A stretch of DNA of 64,000 nt, taken from Spirochaetota bacterium (lineage in GTDB: Bacteria > Spirochaetota > UBA4802 > JAFGJZ01). Below the pieces are notes generated by a model that saw only the letters and a program-made list of their open reading frames with translations, had not been told where the DNA came from and searched no databases. The DNA is taken from positions 1 through 64,000 of the forward strand of contig JAQIBV010000023.1 in NCBI GenBank assembly GCA_027858855.1. The letters run 5' to 3'. The translations under genes were made by a program, and so were the position numbers. This document shows positions 8,001 to 17,902 of the stretch, one piece after another (the first letter of the stretch is position 1; each line of letters starts with the position of its first letter).

Positions 8001-9374
8001 CTATTCAATTAAACCTGCATAACTGTAATAGAGTGCCATCAGATTCATCTTCTGCTGCAACAGGGATATCTCTTCAGATGCGATATTATTTCTAGTGTTA
8101 ATGATATAGCTCAAATCAAGACGTGCAGCCTGATACTTACGATTCTCTGTCAACAGTTGTGAACGAAGAGCCCGGATGTTTTTCTCTTTATTTAATATAA
8201 TATTTTTAGTTTTCTGAGCTTCAACCTGTATGGATCTTATCTCTGTCTCATAATTCAGCACGGCAGCACGCAGATCCTCCTGCATTTTCAGCAGTTCTAA
8301 AGCTGCTATCTCATATGTAGCTTCAGCGCTATTGTTGCCAAACGAGTGGGTTACCTCTACGCCAACTTTGTAGTCGGTTTTATCATAACTAACCAAGCCC
8401 GAGAAATTCTCATCATTACCCCACTGTGTAATTGATGCCACAGCATCCACACTCGGTCGCAATTTGTTTGCAGCAGTATCACGACTCAGCTTCAACCGGC
8501 TAACAAGCAGATCTACCCTCTGAGCCGAGACTGTAGAATTAAAGGGACGATACTCAAAATCATGTTTCTTTATGCGGTTATATTCTGTATCAAAATGTGC
8601 AACTACCGGCCGAATGCTATCAGCACCAACCTGAACTGCGATCTCCTCTTTTATCTTCATTTCATCAATCAGACTCTGTTCTTTCTTTTGCCTGAAAGAG
8701 AGCAGTGAAGAGTAAGCTTTCTGTACTTCATCATTTTCCGCAAGACCCGATTTTTGTTTACTGATCATCTGATTGTAAATAGTCCACGCATTTGCAATAC
8801 CCTTCTGATTGATTGCACTGATCTTCGAATACATAATCCACTGATTATAAAGTAGAGTATAATAACGAAACAGGGCATTACTTGTAATCATTGTCTGAAC
8901 TTTTTCTATCTCATAGCTGATTTTCGCATCCTCTTCGGCATACTTATCGACGCTTCCCAGAAAATTGTACAGAAGAGGCTGACGCACGCCAAGTGTCACG
9001 GAGGGCTGATGTAAAACCTCGCTATTATCACGGTTAATTACCGAACGAGTATATCCCGTTGAGCCATAGAGTTCAGTACCCGTAGTTATAAATCTTTTCG
9101 ATAATCCGGCCTCTCCGGTTATACCCGAATTAGTCCCGGTCGAATCTGAAAGATCATTATTAAAATAATTGATCGAGCCATTCATTTTAACATCCGAAAC
9201 TCCACGTGCTTTCTGTACTGATCTTTTAGCTATCTCTTCATTCAATCTGCTCTTAACAATTTCCGGAAGATTATTTTTTACATAAGATGAATATGTTTCA
9301 TAATCCAGAACTATTTCAGCCTGAAGAGCAAGACCCTGAATCAGAAACAACAATAGCAATAGACTTTTTTTCAT
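8001..9374 (-). CDS. TolC-like outer membrane efflux protein
   Basis: A 457-residue exported protein: signal peptide MKKSLLLLLFLIQGLALQA, then long heptad-rich helices and strand segments arranged as two repeats, as in TolC/OprM channels (for example SVTLGVRQPLLYNFLGS, and the second half with VGVEVTHSFGNNSAEATYEIA). Such proteins form a trimeric tunnel across the outer membrane and periplasm for type I secretion or RND efflux. No inner-membrane pump or adaptor gene is next to it, so its partner is elsewhere. GGAG stands eight bases before the ATG. The family call rests on overall pattern, not on a short motif. Confidence 0.8.
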   Translation of the reverse strand: MKKSLLLLLFLIQGLALQAEIVLDYETYSSYVKNNLPEIVKSRLNEEIAKRSVQKARGVSDVKMNGSINYFNNDLSDSTGTNSGITGEAGLSKRFITTGTELYGSTGYTRSVINRDNSEVLHQPSVTLGVRQPLLYNFLGSVDKYAEEDAKISYEIEKVQTMITSNALFRYYTLLYNQWIMYSKISAINQKGIANAWTIYNQMISKQKSGLAENDEVQKAYSSLLSFRQKKEQSLIDEMKIKEEIAVQVGADSIRPVVAHFDTEYNRIKKHDFEYRPFNSTVSAQRVDLLVSRLKLSRDTAANKLRPSVDAVASITQWGNDENFSGLVSYDKTDYKVGVEVTHSFGNNSAEATYEIAALELLKMQEDLRAAVLNYETEIRSIQVEAQKTKNIILNKEKNIRALRSQLLTENRKYQAARLDLSYIINTRNNIASEEISLLQQKMNLMALYYSYAGLIE

Positions 9375-9904
9375 ATATTAAGCTCCATAAATATGTTAAT
9401 CATTCATTTGATTATTGAAGACGTCAATAAATCAATTTTTTATTGTATGATAATTTTTCGAAGTTACCTCATGGTATTTTCAGAAGAGTCATCATATTTA
9501 TCAACATATCTGCAATTATTGACAGGTTTTCAACCGAACACTACTACATTCAGACCCGAAAAACCGAGAAAAAGTTCCACGTAAAAAATAATCACAAAAC
9601 CTTCATACCGTATGACGCTTAAATCAGACATCCTAATTCTGACCGACCTCCCCGTCTTCGGCGGGAAAAATGATCAGATGAAAAAAAACATTGGAAGAAG
9701 AGTATTTAAGTTCAAATTATGATATAGCGATTGTGTGGGTTTGCAATTTCCAGCTCCGCCGGATAATCACATTTGTTTAGGACACTTCTTTACTAACGCT
9801 CAAAAAGCTCAGGCATATTTTACTTATTGAGAATTTTTATCGCAGACTCGAAAAGAAGCAAAAATGGTTGCGCTTTAAGAATAGCTATACCATTTTTGCT
9901 TATT
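9375..9904. other. gene-free interval between the TolC-like gene and a small plus-strand gene
   Basis: I see no supported gene here. A weak GC-rich hairpin (CCCGTC TTC GGCGGG, with a G-T pair) lies near 9648-9662 inside CTGA/TCAG flanks. The left part should contain the promoter of the TolC-like gene. The short open frames in this stretch lack ribosome sites and protein-like composition. Confidence 0.4.
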
Positions 9905-10168
9905 ATGCAAAACATTGATCCGATACAATTTGAACTTTCACCTAAAACGGTTCTGCAACAGATTTCCACTAATCACATTGCAATCGTAAAAATTATTAAA
10001 AGCCGAATTATAATGAAGGATGGAGAGAATATTTTAGAGATGGCTCACAAAATATGGGAAAAAAAACCTGGTGTCACCCTGACTCTTCGAACGACGGCCC
10101 CCGTATGCAGTAAAACGGAGGCATTTTTGAAGGATCATGGAATCACTGTCGAGCAGAGTATTTTTTAA
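9905..10168 (+). CDS. small hypothetical protein
   Basis: An 87-residue soluble protein starting at the ATG at 9905 (MQNIDPIQFEL); a longer form from a TTG at 9827 is open but less plausible. The sequence looks like an alpha/beta mini-domain, with VKIIKSRIIMKDGENIL and PGVTLTLRTTAPVCSK. It has no Shine-Dalgarno match of quality, and its stop lies eight bases from the end of the convergent channel gene. No family is recognised. Confidence 0.45.
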   Translation: MQNIDPIQFELSPKTVLQQISTNHIAIVKIIKSRIIMKDGENILEMAHKIWEKKPGVTLTLRTTAPVCSKTEAFLKDHGITVEQSIF

Positions 10169-10176
10169 AACCCTGA

Positions 10177-11829
10177 TTATTCTTCAGCATCTGCCAGATA
10201 AACCCTGATCGAACTACTCCATGGACCAGGACCACCGACATTCACAGCACGAACCTTATAAATATTTTCAACACCAACACCAGGTTCCTGATCTGTAAAA
10301 TGTCTTTCTACAACGGTAGAATCGAGTATCTTCCAGCGGTTATCGCTCTCTTTTCGAATTATCTCAAAATGACATGGTACATCCGTTTCGGATATTATCC
10401 AACTCAACTCTACTCCGGATCCGCTCTGTTTCGCATGGATACCCGTAATAGAATCCGGAACGACAACCTCTTTAGCACTATCCGATGTACCCGTTGAGGA
10501 CGAATCATCATTCTGATCGTGCATAATTTCAGCTTTTCGCTTATCAGCAAGCTCTTTAATCTGTTTTTCAAAACGCGGATATCTTTCAAGAACATCATCA
10601 AAAATATCTTTCTTTAAACGGTACATATCACAGTATTCACGCGCCTTGATGGTAGCTGTTCGAGGCGATGAGAAAAGCAGAGCAATTTCACCAAAAAACT
10701 GCCCGCCCGAAAGTGTCGCGTACACCACTGACTCATCTTCAGAGACGACATCCACCGATCCTTTACTGATAAAAAACATGTCATACCCCATGTCCCCCTT
10801 ATAAACAATAGTATCACCCGGGGTAAAAACAACCGGTTCAAGATTAAGAATAATTTCCTTAATAAACGCTTCGGTTGCCCCTTTAAAGATAGGAACTTTA
10901 GCTATTATATCCTTATTAATATAAAGTGAAACCTGCGTCTGTAGTGATACAGGCAGGTCATTCAAAACTGAACTTTCATCATAACCGCGACGACTCTCCC
11001 ACAAGTAACTGTAATATTCATTAATTCTGGTCTGTAGAGCCGCGGGCAGATTACGGTATTTCATGAATGTATTTATCTTCTCAAGTTTTTCCTTATACTG
11101 AGCCTTGGCAATATCAATATTTGCAATAAGGTTGGCGATATTACCAATAATAAAACCATACATACCGGCACCAAGAATCTCAATAATTATTACATAGATA
11201 GTCTGAAGATTTGTAACCGGGGTAATATCTCCGTAGCCGATAGTCGTCAACGTAGTAATCGTCCAGTAAAAAGCTCTTATATATCGGGTTAGATTATCCA
11301 GATTATGCGGATTGCCAACCATAACCACCCATCCGGCTGCAATAAAGTGAGCCGCAAAAGCTATCCAGAACACCATAAAAAGCAGTCGCAGAACACTGGA
11401 ATTAAACATATTTGTACTATTAATACGTTTCATGGTCTGAGCTACGCGAATAAGCCGAAACAGTCGAAGAAGGCGAGCCAGACGGAAGAGCCGCAGCAGC
11501 CGCGACAAGGCGCCAAACTGTATTGTTACATAGAAAATATCAAAAGGAATTGTTGCTACAAGATCAATCCAGAACCACCCCTTTAAATAGGCCTTTGCAA
11601 CACCTTTTTTATCTACAATAAGCCGTTTTTTTTCAATAATCTTTGTATGAAAATTAAGAATAATATCCACCATAAACGAAACGCTTATCAGAATATCGAA
11701 GCCAAACAGAAAACCCTGCGGCTTTATTCTGAAAATTATCATCAGAGGTGCCTGAATGGCAACTATTATGGTCAGCATAAGGATATACACTTCCCAAACT
11801 AATTTATACCTGTTTTCCGGATGGATCAT
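10177..11829 (-). CDS. cyclic-nucleotide-gated potassium channel with FN3 tail
   Basis: A 550-residue six-helix ion channel. S1 begins near residue 10. The voltage-sensor helix S4 shows regularly spaced Arg (RLLRLFRLARLLRLFRLIR, residues 110-128), and the pore has the K+ filter TTIGYGD (195-201). A linker leads to a cyclic-nucleotide-binding domain near 315-430 with the phosphate-binding cassette FFGEIALLFSSPRTATI. A Ser/Asp-rich linker then joins a fibronectin type III-like domain (about 460-550: SGVELSWIISE, YKVRAVNVGGPGPWS). Members gate K+ flux by cAMP or cGMP at the inner membrane. The C-terminal FN3 domain is unusual and would lie in the cytoplasm. Confidence 0.9.
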   Translation of the reverse strand: MIHPENRYKLVWEVYILMLTIIVAIQAPLMIIFRIKPQGFLFGFDILISVSFMVDIILNFHTKIIEKKRLIVDKKGVAKAYLKGWFWIDLVATIPFDIFYVTIQFGALSRLLRLFRLARLLRLFRLIRVAQTMKRINSTNMFNSSVLRLLFMVFWIAFAAHFIAAGWVVMVGNPHNLDNLTRYIRAFYWTITTLTTIGYGDITPVTNLQTIYVIIIEILGAGMYGFIIGNIANLIANIDIAKAQYKEKLEKINTFMKYRNLPAALQTRINEYYSYLWESRRGYDESSVLNDLPVSLQTQVSLYINKDIIAKVPIFKGATEAFIKEIILNLEPVVFTPGDTIVYKGDMGYDMFFISKGSVDVVSEDESVVYATLSGGQFFGEIALLFSSPRTATIKAREYCDMYRLKKDIFDDVLERYPRFEKQIKELADKRKAEIMHDQNDDSSSTGTSDSAKEVVVPDSITGIHAKQSGSGVELSWIISETDVPCHFEIIRKESDNRWKILDSTVVERHFTDQEPGVGVENIYKVRAVNVGGPGPWSSSIRVYLADAEE

Positions 11830-11952
11830 ATTTAGATTAACCTTGATGTATTGAGGATGAGATTTTAAATACTTTCTTCTTTATTTATCGGCTATAATCC
11901 TAAATTATTATAGACCAGACTACCCTATTTACGATTTATCAGTAAAAAAGCA

Positions 11953-11981
11953 TTGACGAAAAGAGGAACTATCACTATATT
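11953..11981 (+). promoter_or_regulatory. sigma70-type promoter of clpB
   Basis: TTGACG at 11953-11958 and TATATT at 11976-11981 are separated by exactly 17 bases. Both boxes are one mismatch from consensus. The predicted start falls inside or just before the CIRCE operator at 11985. Confidence 0.85.
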
Positions 11982-11984
11982 TTG

Positions 11985-12011
11985 TTAGCACTCTTAACGA
12001 GTGAGTGCCAA
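11985..12011 (+). promoter_or_regulatory. CIRCE element (HrcA operator) upstream of clpB
   Basis: TTAGCACTC, nine bases, then GAGTGCCAA. This matches the CIRCE consensus TTAGCACTC-N9-GAGTGCTAA with a single mismatch in the right arm. It overlaps the transcription start region of the promoter at 11953-11981 and ends 14 bases before the clpB start codon, as expected for repression by HrcA relieved on heat shock. The hrcA gene itself is not in the window. Confidence 0.93.
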
Positions 12012-12025
12012 AACGGAGGACAACT

Positions 12026-14611
12026 ATGAGAATGGACAAGCTTACTATAAAAGCCCAGGAACTGATTGCACTGGCTCAGGAAAACGCGACCAAATCTGAC
12101 CACCATGAAGTGCAACCGCTTCACCTGCTTGCCGCACTGACTGAGCAGTCCGGCTCTATATTTATTTCAATCTGTCAAAAAGTCGGAGTTCCTGTCGACA
12201 TAATCGCATCTGAATGCCGCGATGCAATACAAAAACTGCCCCGTGTTACAGGCGCTGGTCCTGGCGGAGGTTCACTCTCGCAAACTTTTAGCGAAGTAAT
12301 GAACACCGCATGGAACGAGGCTCAGAAGTTACAGGATAAATTTTTAAGCAGCGAACACCTGGTTCTGGCCTTAACCCTGACCAAAAACACGGCATCGCAC
12401 AAAATTCTTCATGCTAACGGATTCAATTACGAAAATGTACTGCGTGTTCTCTCTGAAATTCGCGGAAACAAAAGCGTTAATGATGAACACGCCGAAGACA
12501 AATACAACGCTCTGGAAAAATTCGCGCGCGACCTTACACGCCTGGCTCGACAAAATAAACTTGACCCGGTTATTGGTCGCGATGATGAAATCCGACGTAT
12601 AATGCAGGTACTTACACGTCGCACAAAAAACAACCCGGTACTCATTGGTGAACCAGGAGTCGGTAAAACTGCAATTATCGAAGGACTCGCCCAGCGCATC
12701 GTAAGTGGCGACATTCCTGAAAACCTGCGCGATAAGAGAGTGGTATCTCTGGATATGGGAGCTCTGATTGCCGGAGCAAAATACCGTGGCGAATTCGAAG
12801 AACGGCTGAAATCTGTTATTGAAGAGGTAGAGGGCTCTGCCGGAGAGGTTATCCTGTTTATTGACGAGCTTCACACCCTTGTTGGAGCGGGAGCCGCCGA
12901 AGGGTCAATAGACGCCTCTAACATGCTGAAACCGGCTCTTGCCCGTGGAGAACTGCAATGTATCGGCGCCACAACGCTTGATGAATACAAGAAATACATT
13001 GAAAAAGACAAGGCTCTTGAACGCCGTTTTCAGCCTGTTTTAACCTCAGAGCCGTCAGTTGAAGATACTATTGCAATTTTACGCGGACTTAAAGAACGCT
13101 ACGAGGTTCACCACGGCGTGCGTATTTCTGATGCAGCTGTCGTTGCTGCAGCAATTCTTTCTGACCGGTACATCACCAACCGCTTTCTTCCCGACAAAGC
13201 CGTAGACCTGATCGATGAATCGGCTTCACTCATCAAAATGGAAATCGATTCAATGCCAATTGAAATCGACGAAATCGAACGACGCATACGACAGCTTGTT
13301 ATCGAGCGGGAAGCTGTTAAAAAAGAGAAAGATGCTACATCAAAAGAGCATCTGGATAAAATCGAACAGGAGCTGGCAAACCTGAACGAAAAGAAGAGCA
13401 CGCTAATGGCGCAATGGCAGAACGAAAAAGAGGTCATCTCGGGTGTGCGCCGTGCGAAAGAAGAGATCGAGCACCTGAGAAATGAGGAACAGCAGGCCGA
13501 AAGAGCCGGAGACCTTAACCGTGTCGCCGAGATCCGTTATGGAAAAATTGTTGAACTGGAAAAATATCTGCAGGTTCAGCAGATGGCTTTATCAGAAATT
13601 CAATCACAGAAGAAATTGCTAAAAGAAGAGGTTGGTGAAGAGGAGATTGCCTCGGTTGTTGCACGCTGGACCGGTATTCCCGTATCCAAGATGCTCGAGG
13701 GAGAAACTCAGAAACTTCTTAAGATGGAAACTCTGCTTGAAAAACGGGTCGTAGGACAGCATCAAGCCATCACAGCCATTGCCGATTCGGTCCGTCGTTC
13801 TCGATCGGGAATTCAGGACCCCGACAAACCAATTGGCACCTTCATTTTTCTGGGGCCAACCGGTGTAGGTAAAACTGAAACCGCAAAAGCCGTTGCTGAA
13901 TTTTTGTTCAATGATGAAAAGGCGATCATTCGCATCGATATGAGCGAATACATGGAAAAGCATGCCGTCGCTCGACTTATTGGAGCCCCTCCAGGATATG
14001 TTGGTTACGACGAAGGCGGTCAGTTAACCGAATCAGTGCGCCGCCATCCCTATTCGGTAATCCTGTTCGACGAAATCGAAAAGGCGCATCCGGATGTTTT
14101 TAACATATTTTTGCAAATTCTTGATGACGGTCGCCTGACAGACTCAAAGGGACGGACAATTGATTTTCGCAACACCATTATCGTAATGACATCAAACATA
14201 GGCTCATCCTACATTGCTGATGAATCTATTCCGATAGAGACACGTAATGAGAATGTTTTTATGGAGCTCAAACGTCATTTTAAACCTGAGTTTATTAACC
14301 GGGTCGACGAGACTATAATTTTTAATCCGTTAAGCAAAGAACATATTCTGGGTATAGTGAAGCTTCAACTTGTATTTTTAGCACAGCGCCTGAAGAAGCA
14401 GCAAAACATTGAACTAGAAATTACCAAGGAAGCTCTTGCAGAACTGGCCACCAAGGGATGGGACCCGCAATATGGCGCACGGCCTCTCAAACGCGCCATA
14501 CAGCGCGAATTGCTCAATCCTCTCTCGGTAAAAATATTATCACGCGAAATATTGCCTGGAAGTGCAGTGAAAATTACTTCTAAAAACAATCAGATTGTTA
14601 TTAATTCTTAA
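12026..14611 (+). CDS. clpB: ClpB disaggregase chaperone
   Basis: An 861-residue Hsp100 ATPase that threads aggregated proteins through a hexameric pore together with DnaK. It has an N-terminal repeat domain (residues 5-145), a first AAA+ module with GEPGVGKT near 208, a long coiled-coil middle domain (about 400-530, rich in Glu/Lys/Arg), and a second AAA+ module with GPTGVGKT near 609 and [23 protein letters not shown] after it. The full middle domain and the absence of a ClpP-binding loop distinguish it from ClpA/ClpC. The start at 12026 follows GGAGG at 12015-12019; the upstream GTG at 12005 lies in the CIRCE operator. The gene is single, with its own promoter and terminator. Confidence 0.97.
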   Translation: MRMDKLTIKAQELIALAQENATKSDHHEVQPLHLLAALTEQSGSIFISICQKVGVPVDIIASECRDAIQKLPRVTGAGPGGGSLSQTFSEVMNTAWNEAQKLQDKFLSSEHLVLALTLTKNTASHKILHANGFNYENVLRVLSEIRGNKSVNDEHAEDKYNALEKFARDLTRLARQNKLDPVIGRDDEIRRIMQVLTRRTKNNPVLIGEPGVGKTAIIEGLAQRIVSGDIPENLRDKRVVSLDMGALIAGAKYRGEFEERLKSVIEEVEGSAGEVILFIDELHTLVGAGAAEGSIDASNMLKPALARGELQCIGATTLDEYKKYIEKDKALERRFQPVLTSEPSVEDTIAILRGLKERYEVHHGVRISDAAVVAAAILSDRYITNRFLPDKAVDLIDESASLIKMEIDSMPIEIDEIERRIRQLVIEREAVKKEKDATSKEHLDKIEQELANLNEKKSTLMAQWQNEKEVISGVRRAKEEIEHLRNEEQQAERAGDLNRVAEIRYGKIVELEKYLQVQQMALSEIQSQKKLLKEEVGEEEIASVVARWTGIPVSKMLEGETQKLLKMETLLEKRVVGQHQAITAIADSVRRSRSGIQDPDKPIGTFIFLGPTGVGKTETAKAVAEFLFNDEKAIIRIDMSEYMEKHAVARLIGAPPGYVGYDEGGQLTESVRRHPYSVILFDEIEKAHPDVFNIFLQILDDGRLTDSKGRTIDFRNTIIVMTSNIGSSYIADESIPIETRNENVFMELKRHFKPEFINRVDETIIFNPLSKEHILGIVKLQLVFLAQRLKKQQNIELEITKEALAELATKGWDPQYGARPLKRAIQRELLNPLSVKILSREILPGSAVKITSKNNQIVINS

Positions 14612-14620
14612 TTCGAAACA

Positions 14621-14649
14621 AAAGCACCGGTTCTTATTCCGGTGCTTTT
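14621..14649 (+). terminator. rho-independent terminator of clpB
   Basis: AAAGCACCGG (14621-14630) and CCGGTGCTTTT (14639-14649) form a perfect stem with an eight-base loop and a T-rich tail, ten bases after the clpB stop codon. Confidence 0.9.
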
Positions 14650-14796
14650 CTTACTTCTTTTTGACCAATAGCGCTTATTTGGGTATCTTCTACAAAATAG
14701 TAGAAGTATTGTGCTTATAAAACAAAAACTTTCAGAAGCAGTCGAAAGTCATACTGATTCTCTGACAAGATTTTCCTTAAAAAAATGGAGCTCACT

Positions 14797-15861
14797 ATGA
14801 AAAAAACATTTTTCCTGTTATCGGTTCTTTTATTCACCGACCATATGCTGGCTGGAACAATAGTTGTACAGGAAGGAACCTACGCAACGACCGAAGCTTC
14901 TGAAATCATAAATAGTCAGGTACACCAAATTGCCGAAGAGCTAAATAAAGACTCAATAATACTCTTATCAGGTAATCAGAAAAACCTTGCGGACGCTACT
15001 CACAGCGCCGGAACAGGTGTTGCTCTCAGCGGCGCTCTTTATACCGGTTTTGATGCCAGAATTGCGTCTATAGGCTTTGGTGTTGGTGGAGGGATTGAAA
15101 ATCCGTTTCATCTTGAAAATTTCGCCAATAATATCAGACAGGGCGACGACAAGGGCTCAAGCTTTGCTGTAGGCGGATTTACAACAGATATAACGGTTAA
15201 TGCCGACCAAATACCTTTTGTTAAACACAAAGGTATTCTGCTGAATGTGAAATTCGGTTACGCCGACTCTAACGATCTTATTAAGGATGTTCAATTCAAC
15301 TCATTTCTATTTGGCCTGGGTGCGCGCTACAAGCTTTTTGAACTACCGGTTCAAATGCCACTTTTCAGGATCCGTGCGTTAACTATCGGCTCCGGACTCT
15401 ACTACAGCAGCAGCTCTTTAACATTTACGCCCGACCCAATTGAAGAAAATGCCGACGAAGAAAATGGATATTATACCGAGTCTACAACAAATGCATCTTT
15501 TGTATTAAACAACAGCAACTTTGTAATCCCACTCGACCTGGTTACTTCGGCTGAGGCGTTCAATTTTTTCAATATAATTGTCGGTACAGGGATAGACCTC
15601 AGCCTGGGTTCATCCGAAATTTATGCCGATAGCGACACCACAATTAGAGCATACAACAGTCAGCATGTTCTTCAGGAAACTGATGATCCTGCTGAAATGA
15701 AACTCACCGACTATAAAACCAAAGGCTCAGGTCCGATACTTCGATATAAACTTATCTACGGTTTTGGCTTCTCCCTCGGCCCAGCCAGGCTTGAATTTCC
15801 TATCATATACTATCCAGACAAAGGATGGGCTGCTTCAGTCGTATTTGGAGCATCGCTGTAA
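14797..15861 (+). CDS. exported outer-membrane or surface protein, unknown
   Basis: A 354-residue protein with signal peptide MKKTFFLLSVLLFTDHMLA. The mature part alternates short amphipathic strands rich in Gly, aromatic and hydroxyl residues (IGFGVGGGIENPF, FLFGLGARYKLFELP, RYKLIYGFGFSLGPARLEF), which suggests a beta-barrel in the outer membrane. An acidic loop (IEENADEENGYY) would be surface-exposed. I start at 14797 because GGAG precedes it, instead of the in-frame ATG at 14785. It is followed by a strong stem-loop and stands alone. It resembles unassigned spirochaete surface proteins in style, but I recognise no family. Confidence 0.75.
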   Translation: MKKTFFLLSVLLFTDHMLAGTIVVQEGTYATTEASEIINSQVHQIAEELNKDSIILLSGNQKNLADATHSAGTGVALSGALYTGFDARIASIGFGVGGGIENPFHLENFANNIRQGDDKGSSFAVGGFTTDITVNADQIPFVKHKGILLNVKFGYADSNDLIKDVQFNSFLFGLGARYKLFELPVQMPLFRIRALTIGSGLYYSSSSLTFTPDPIEENADEENGYYTESTTNASFVLNNSNFVIPLDLVTSAEAFNFFNIIVGTGIDLSLGSSEIYADSDTTIRAYNSQHVLQETDDPAEMKLTDYKTKGSGPILRYKLIYGFGFSLGPARLEFPIIYYPDKGWAASVVFGASL

Positions 15862-15887
15862 CAGAACAGACCTTTTCTGGCTAAACT

Positions 15888-15923
15888 GTTTGAAACAGTC
15901 CACAGAGGCGGACTGTTTCAAAC
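15888..15923. terminator. 14-bp perfect stem-loop
   Basis: GTTTGAAACAGTCC (15888-15901) and GGACTGTTTCAAAC (15910-15923) form a perfect stem with an eight-base loop, 26 bases after the stop of the barrel-like protein gene. The following TTAACCTTTT is a poor T-tract, so termination may be partial or the stem may stabilise the transcript end. Confidence 0.6.
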
Positions 15924-15959
15924 ATTAACCTTTTAAAAATCCTCTTTAATTTTTTTTTC

Positions 15960-15980
15960 TTGAACTATTAATATGTTCAA
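15960..15980. promoter_or_regulatory. inverted repeat TTGAAC-N9-GTTCAA upstream of the TPR operon
   Basis: A perfect 6-bp inverted repeat with nine AT-only bases between, 65 bases upstream of the 16046 start codon. The geometry suits a dimeric repressor or activator. It is not a LexA box, since the spacing is nine rather than four. The binding protein is unknown. Confidence 0.4.
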
Positions 15981-16045
15981 ATATGGTGCTAATATATATT
16001 TTTTATATGTTTAAATTCGCTTATTCTTTCAAAGGTTACTAAAAA

Positions 16046-16513
16046 ATGTCAAATCACATGGGCTATCCTGACCAGGAAATTCTTGTTAAGGCCCTGGCTA
16101 CATACACCTCAACAAAAGTTTCTAAATCAATATCCATCATCCGGGGCATGATCAGGATGAGTATTGGTGCAATGTGCGAAAAGAGCAAGCTCTCGCTGAA
16201 AGAGGTTAAACCTCTTGAAGAGCGAGATCGTGACGCATTCTTTATGGACGCCATGGTCTATTTCTTTGAAAAGATGAACCTGGACTCAAATACACGAAAA
16301 AAAATGAAATACGACTTTCTTCAGATTTACGAACGCTGGAAAGAGTCTATACGCAAAAATATGGAAGATGCTGACCCTGAAAAAGCTGAATCACTCAAAT
16401 CTTCGCCGCCCCCGGCCGATACTATTAACGAGTCCGTTCCTGAATCAGACGAATCCTTTGAGCTTATTGACAATCTTGATTCTTTGGACGATTTTGATAT
16501 ATTCAACAAATAA
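16046..16513 (+). CDS. hypothetical cytoplasmic protein, first gene of TPR operon
   Basis: A 155-residue soluble protein. The N-terminal 110 residues are basic and helical (KALATYTSTKVSKSISIIRG, then MVYFFEKMNLDSNTRKKMKYD). The C-terminal 45 residues form an acidic, Pro/Ser-rich tail ending in repeated Leu/Asp (DNLDSLDDFDIF). No domain is recognised. It precedes the TPR protein by 12 bases and is probably cotranscribed with it and the lipoprotein that follows. The acidic tail may be a protein-binding segment; that is inference. Confidence 0.7.
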   Translation: MSNHMGYPDQEILVKALATYTSTKVSKSISIIRGMIRMSIGAMCEKSKLSLKEVKPLEERDRDAFFMDAMVYFFEKMNLDSNTRKKMKYDFLQIYERWKESIRKNMEDADPEKAESLKSSPPPADTINESVPESDESFELIDNLDSLDDFDIFNK

Positions 16514-16525
16514 GAGACATTTATA

Positions 16526-17902
16526 ATGAACATTGTAAATATTACACTTTTCCTGATTGTTGTGTCACTAATCTCCTCTTTCATCTACTATTATAAAATC
16601 ATGCGCTTACCAGCACGAGTAAAACGCGCCGAAGAGCTCATTAACAACGGAAATGACAAAGATGCCGCCGAAATTATCAAGACGATCCTGAACAAGAAAA
16701 AAGACTATGTTCCTGCTCGTTATCTTCGCGCACAGATGCTGCACCAGCAGGGACAGTTTGTTCTCGCTATTTCTGAATTTAATGCAATTCTTCAGACTCC
16801 GGATTTCAGCAGATATGTTAACGAACTTAAGATTCACTACGAACTAGCTGAACTTTATAACAGCACCAAAGCTTGGAAAAAAGAGATCGACGAGTACAAA
16901 ACTATTCTGACATTCAATCCTGATGATATTAACGCCAACCATCGTCTTGGGCAGAGCTATTACAAACAGGGGCGCTACAAAGACGCCAAGGACACCCTCA
17001 CAAGAGCTATAAACTCGGATCCCAGCCTTGATGACTGTTATCTTCCTCTTGGTGTATCCAGTTACCAGGTTGCCGACTATAACAATGCAGAAAACTACCT
17101 GCTTAAAGCTATCGAAAAGCCCTACAAGCCGGAGGAGGCGCACTACTACCTGGGTCTAATTTTAAAAGGAAAAAAAGATTACGACAACTCCATTATATCC
17201 TTCGAGCGTGCAAAATCTGATAAAAAACTTTTTCGCAAGAGCCTTATGCGTATTGGCGAAATCTATTTTGAAACGGCCAACTACGATCAGGCAATTTCGA
17301 TACTTGAAACCGGCCTTAGCTCTCTTAAACCGCGCGAGGAAGAGTCAGTCGAGTTTCGTTACCTGCTTGCCGAGTCATATGAAATGGACAACAAAGTTCA
17401 AGAAGCGGTACATCACTGGGAAAAAATTCAATCCGAACAGCCTAACTTCCGCAGCACAGAAACCAAACTTGAAGAATACAAGGCTCTTCTTGATGACGTT
17501 TACATGCGACAGATCTTCACATCCTCTTTCGATGCACTACAGCCACTTCTAAGTGAAATTATTGCCCGATTGAACTACAACATTATCAGTAAAACCTTTT
17601 TAAATAAAAACCAGGCCTATTACAAGGTGTACCACACCAAAAGGATCAACGAACCACCGATTCTGATTTTCTTTGTACGATCTACTCACGAAATCAATGA
17701 AAATGATATCAATACTTTTTCACGACTTTTACGTGATGAGAAATGTAAATCCGGAATATATATCACAACTTCCCGATACAGCTTGAAGGCTAAGTCCTCA
17801 GCTACAGCAAAATCTATAGAACTTTATGCAAAAGATTTTCTTGCAAAATCTATAGAGAAAATTAAGGGTAAGTCAAACAAAACAAAAGGAACCGACCAAT
17901 GA
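16526..17902 (+). CDS. membrane-anchored TPR protein with Mrr-like C-terminal domain
   Basis: A 458-residue protein. Residues 1-24 form an N-terminal membrane helix. Residues 30-330 are tetratricopeptide repeats, with clear units such as AKDTLTRAINSDPSLDDCYL and AENYLLKAIEKPYKPEEAHY, giving a scaffold in the cytoplasm or periplasm. The last 110 residues resemble the Mrr/PD-(D/E)xK restriction-nuclease fold: ILIFFVRSTHE as the core strand, then GIYITTSRYSLKAKSSA and IELYAKDFLAKSI, the pattern ITTS...A...IEL...LA of Mrr domains. The Gln-x-Lys catalytic motif appears lost (FVRST), so it is likely a non-catalytic module. It overlaps the next gene by four bases. Confidence 0.8.
   Translation: MNIVNITLFLIVVSLISSFIYYYKIMRLPARVKRAEELINNGNDKDAAEIIKTILNKKKDYVPARYLRAQMLHQQGQFVLAISEFNAILQTPDFSRYVNELKIHYELAELYNSTKAWKKEIDEYKTILTFNPDDINANHRLGQSYYKQGRYKDAKDTLTRAINSDPSLDDCYLPLGVSSYQVADYNNAENYLLKAIEKPYKPEEAHYYLGLILKGKKDYDNSIISFERAKSDKKLFRKSLMRIGEIYFETANYDQAISILETGLSSLKPREEESVEFRYLLAESYEMDNKVQEAVHHWEKIQSEQPNFRSTETKLEEYKALLDDVYMRQIFTSSFDALQPLLSEIIARLNYNIISKTFLNKNQAYYKVYHTKRINEPPILIFFVRSTHEINENDINTFSRLLRDEKCKSGIYITTSRYSLKAKSSATAKSIELYAKDFLAKSIEKIKGKSNKTKGTDQ

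Noticed and set aside
9393-9584. 63-codon frame on the plus strand
   Set aside because: It has no ribosome site and lies in the promoter region of the TolC-like gene.
15960-15980. LexA box
   Set aside because: GAAC and GTTC are nine bases plus apart, not four as in the Gram-positive SOS box.
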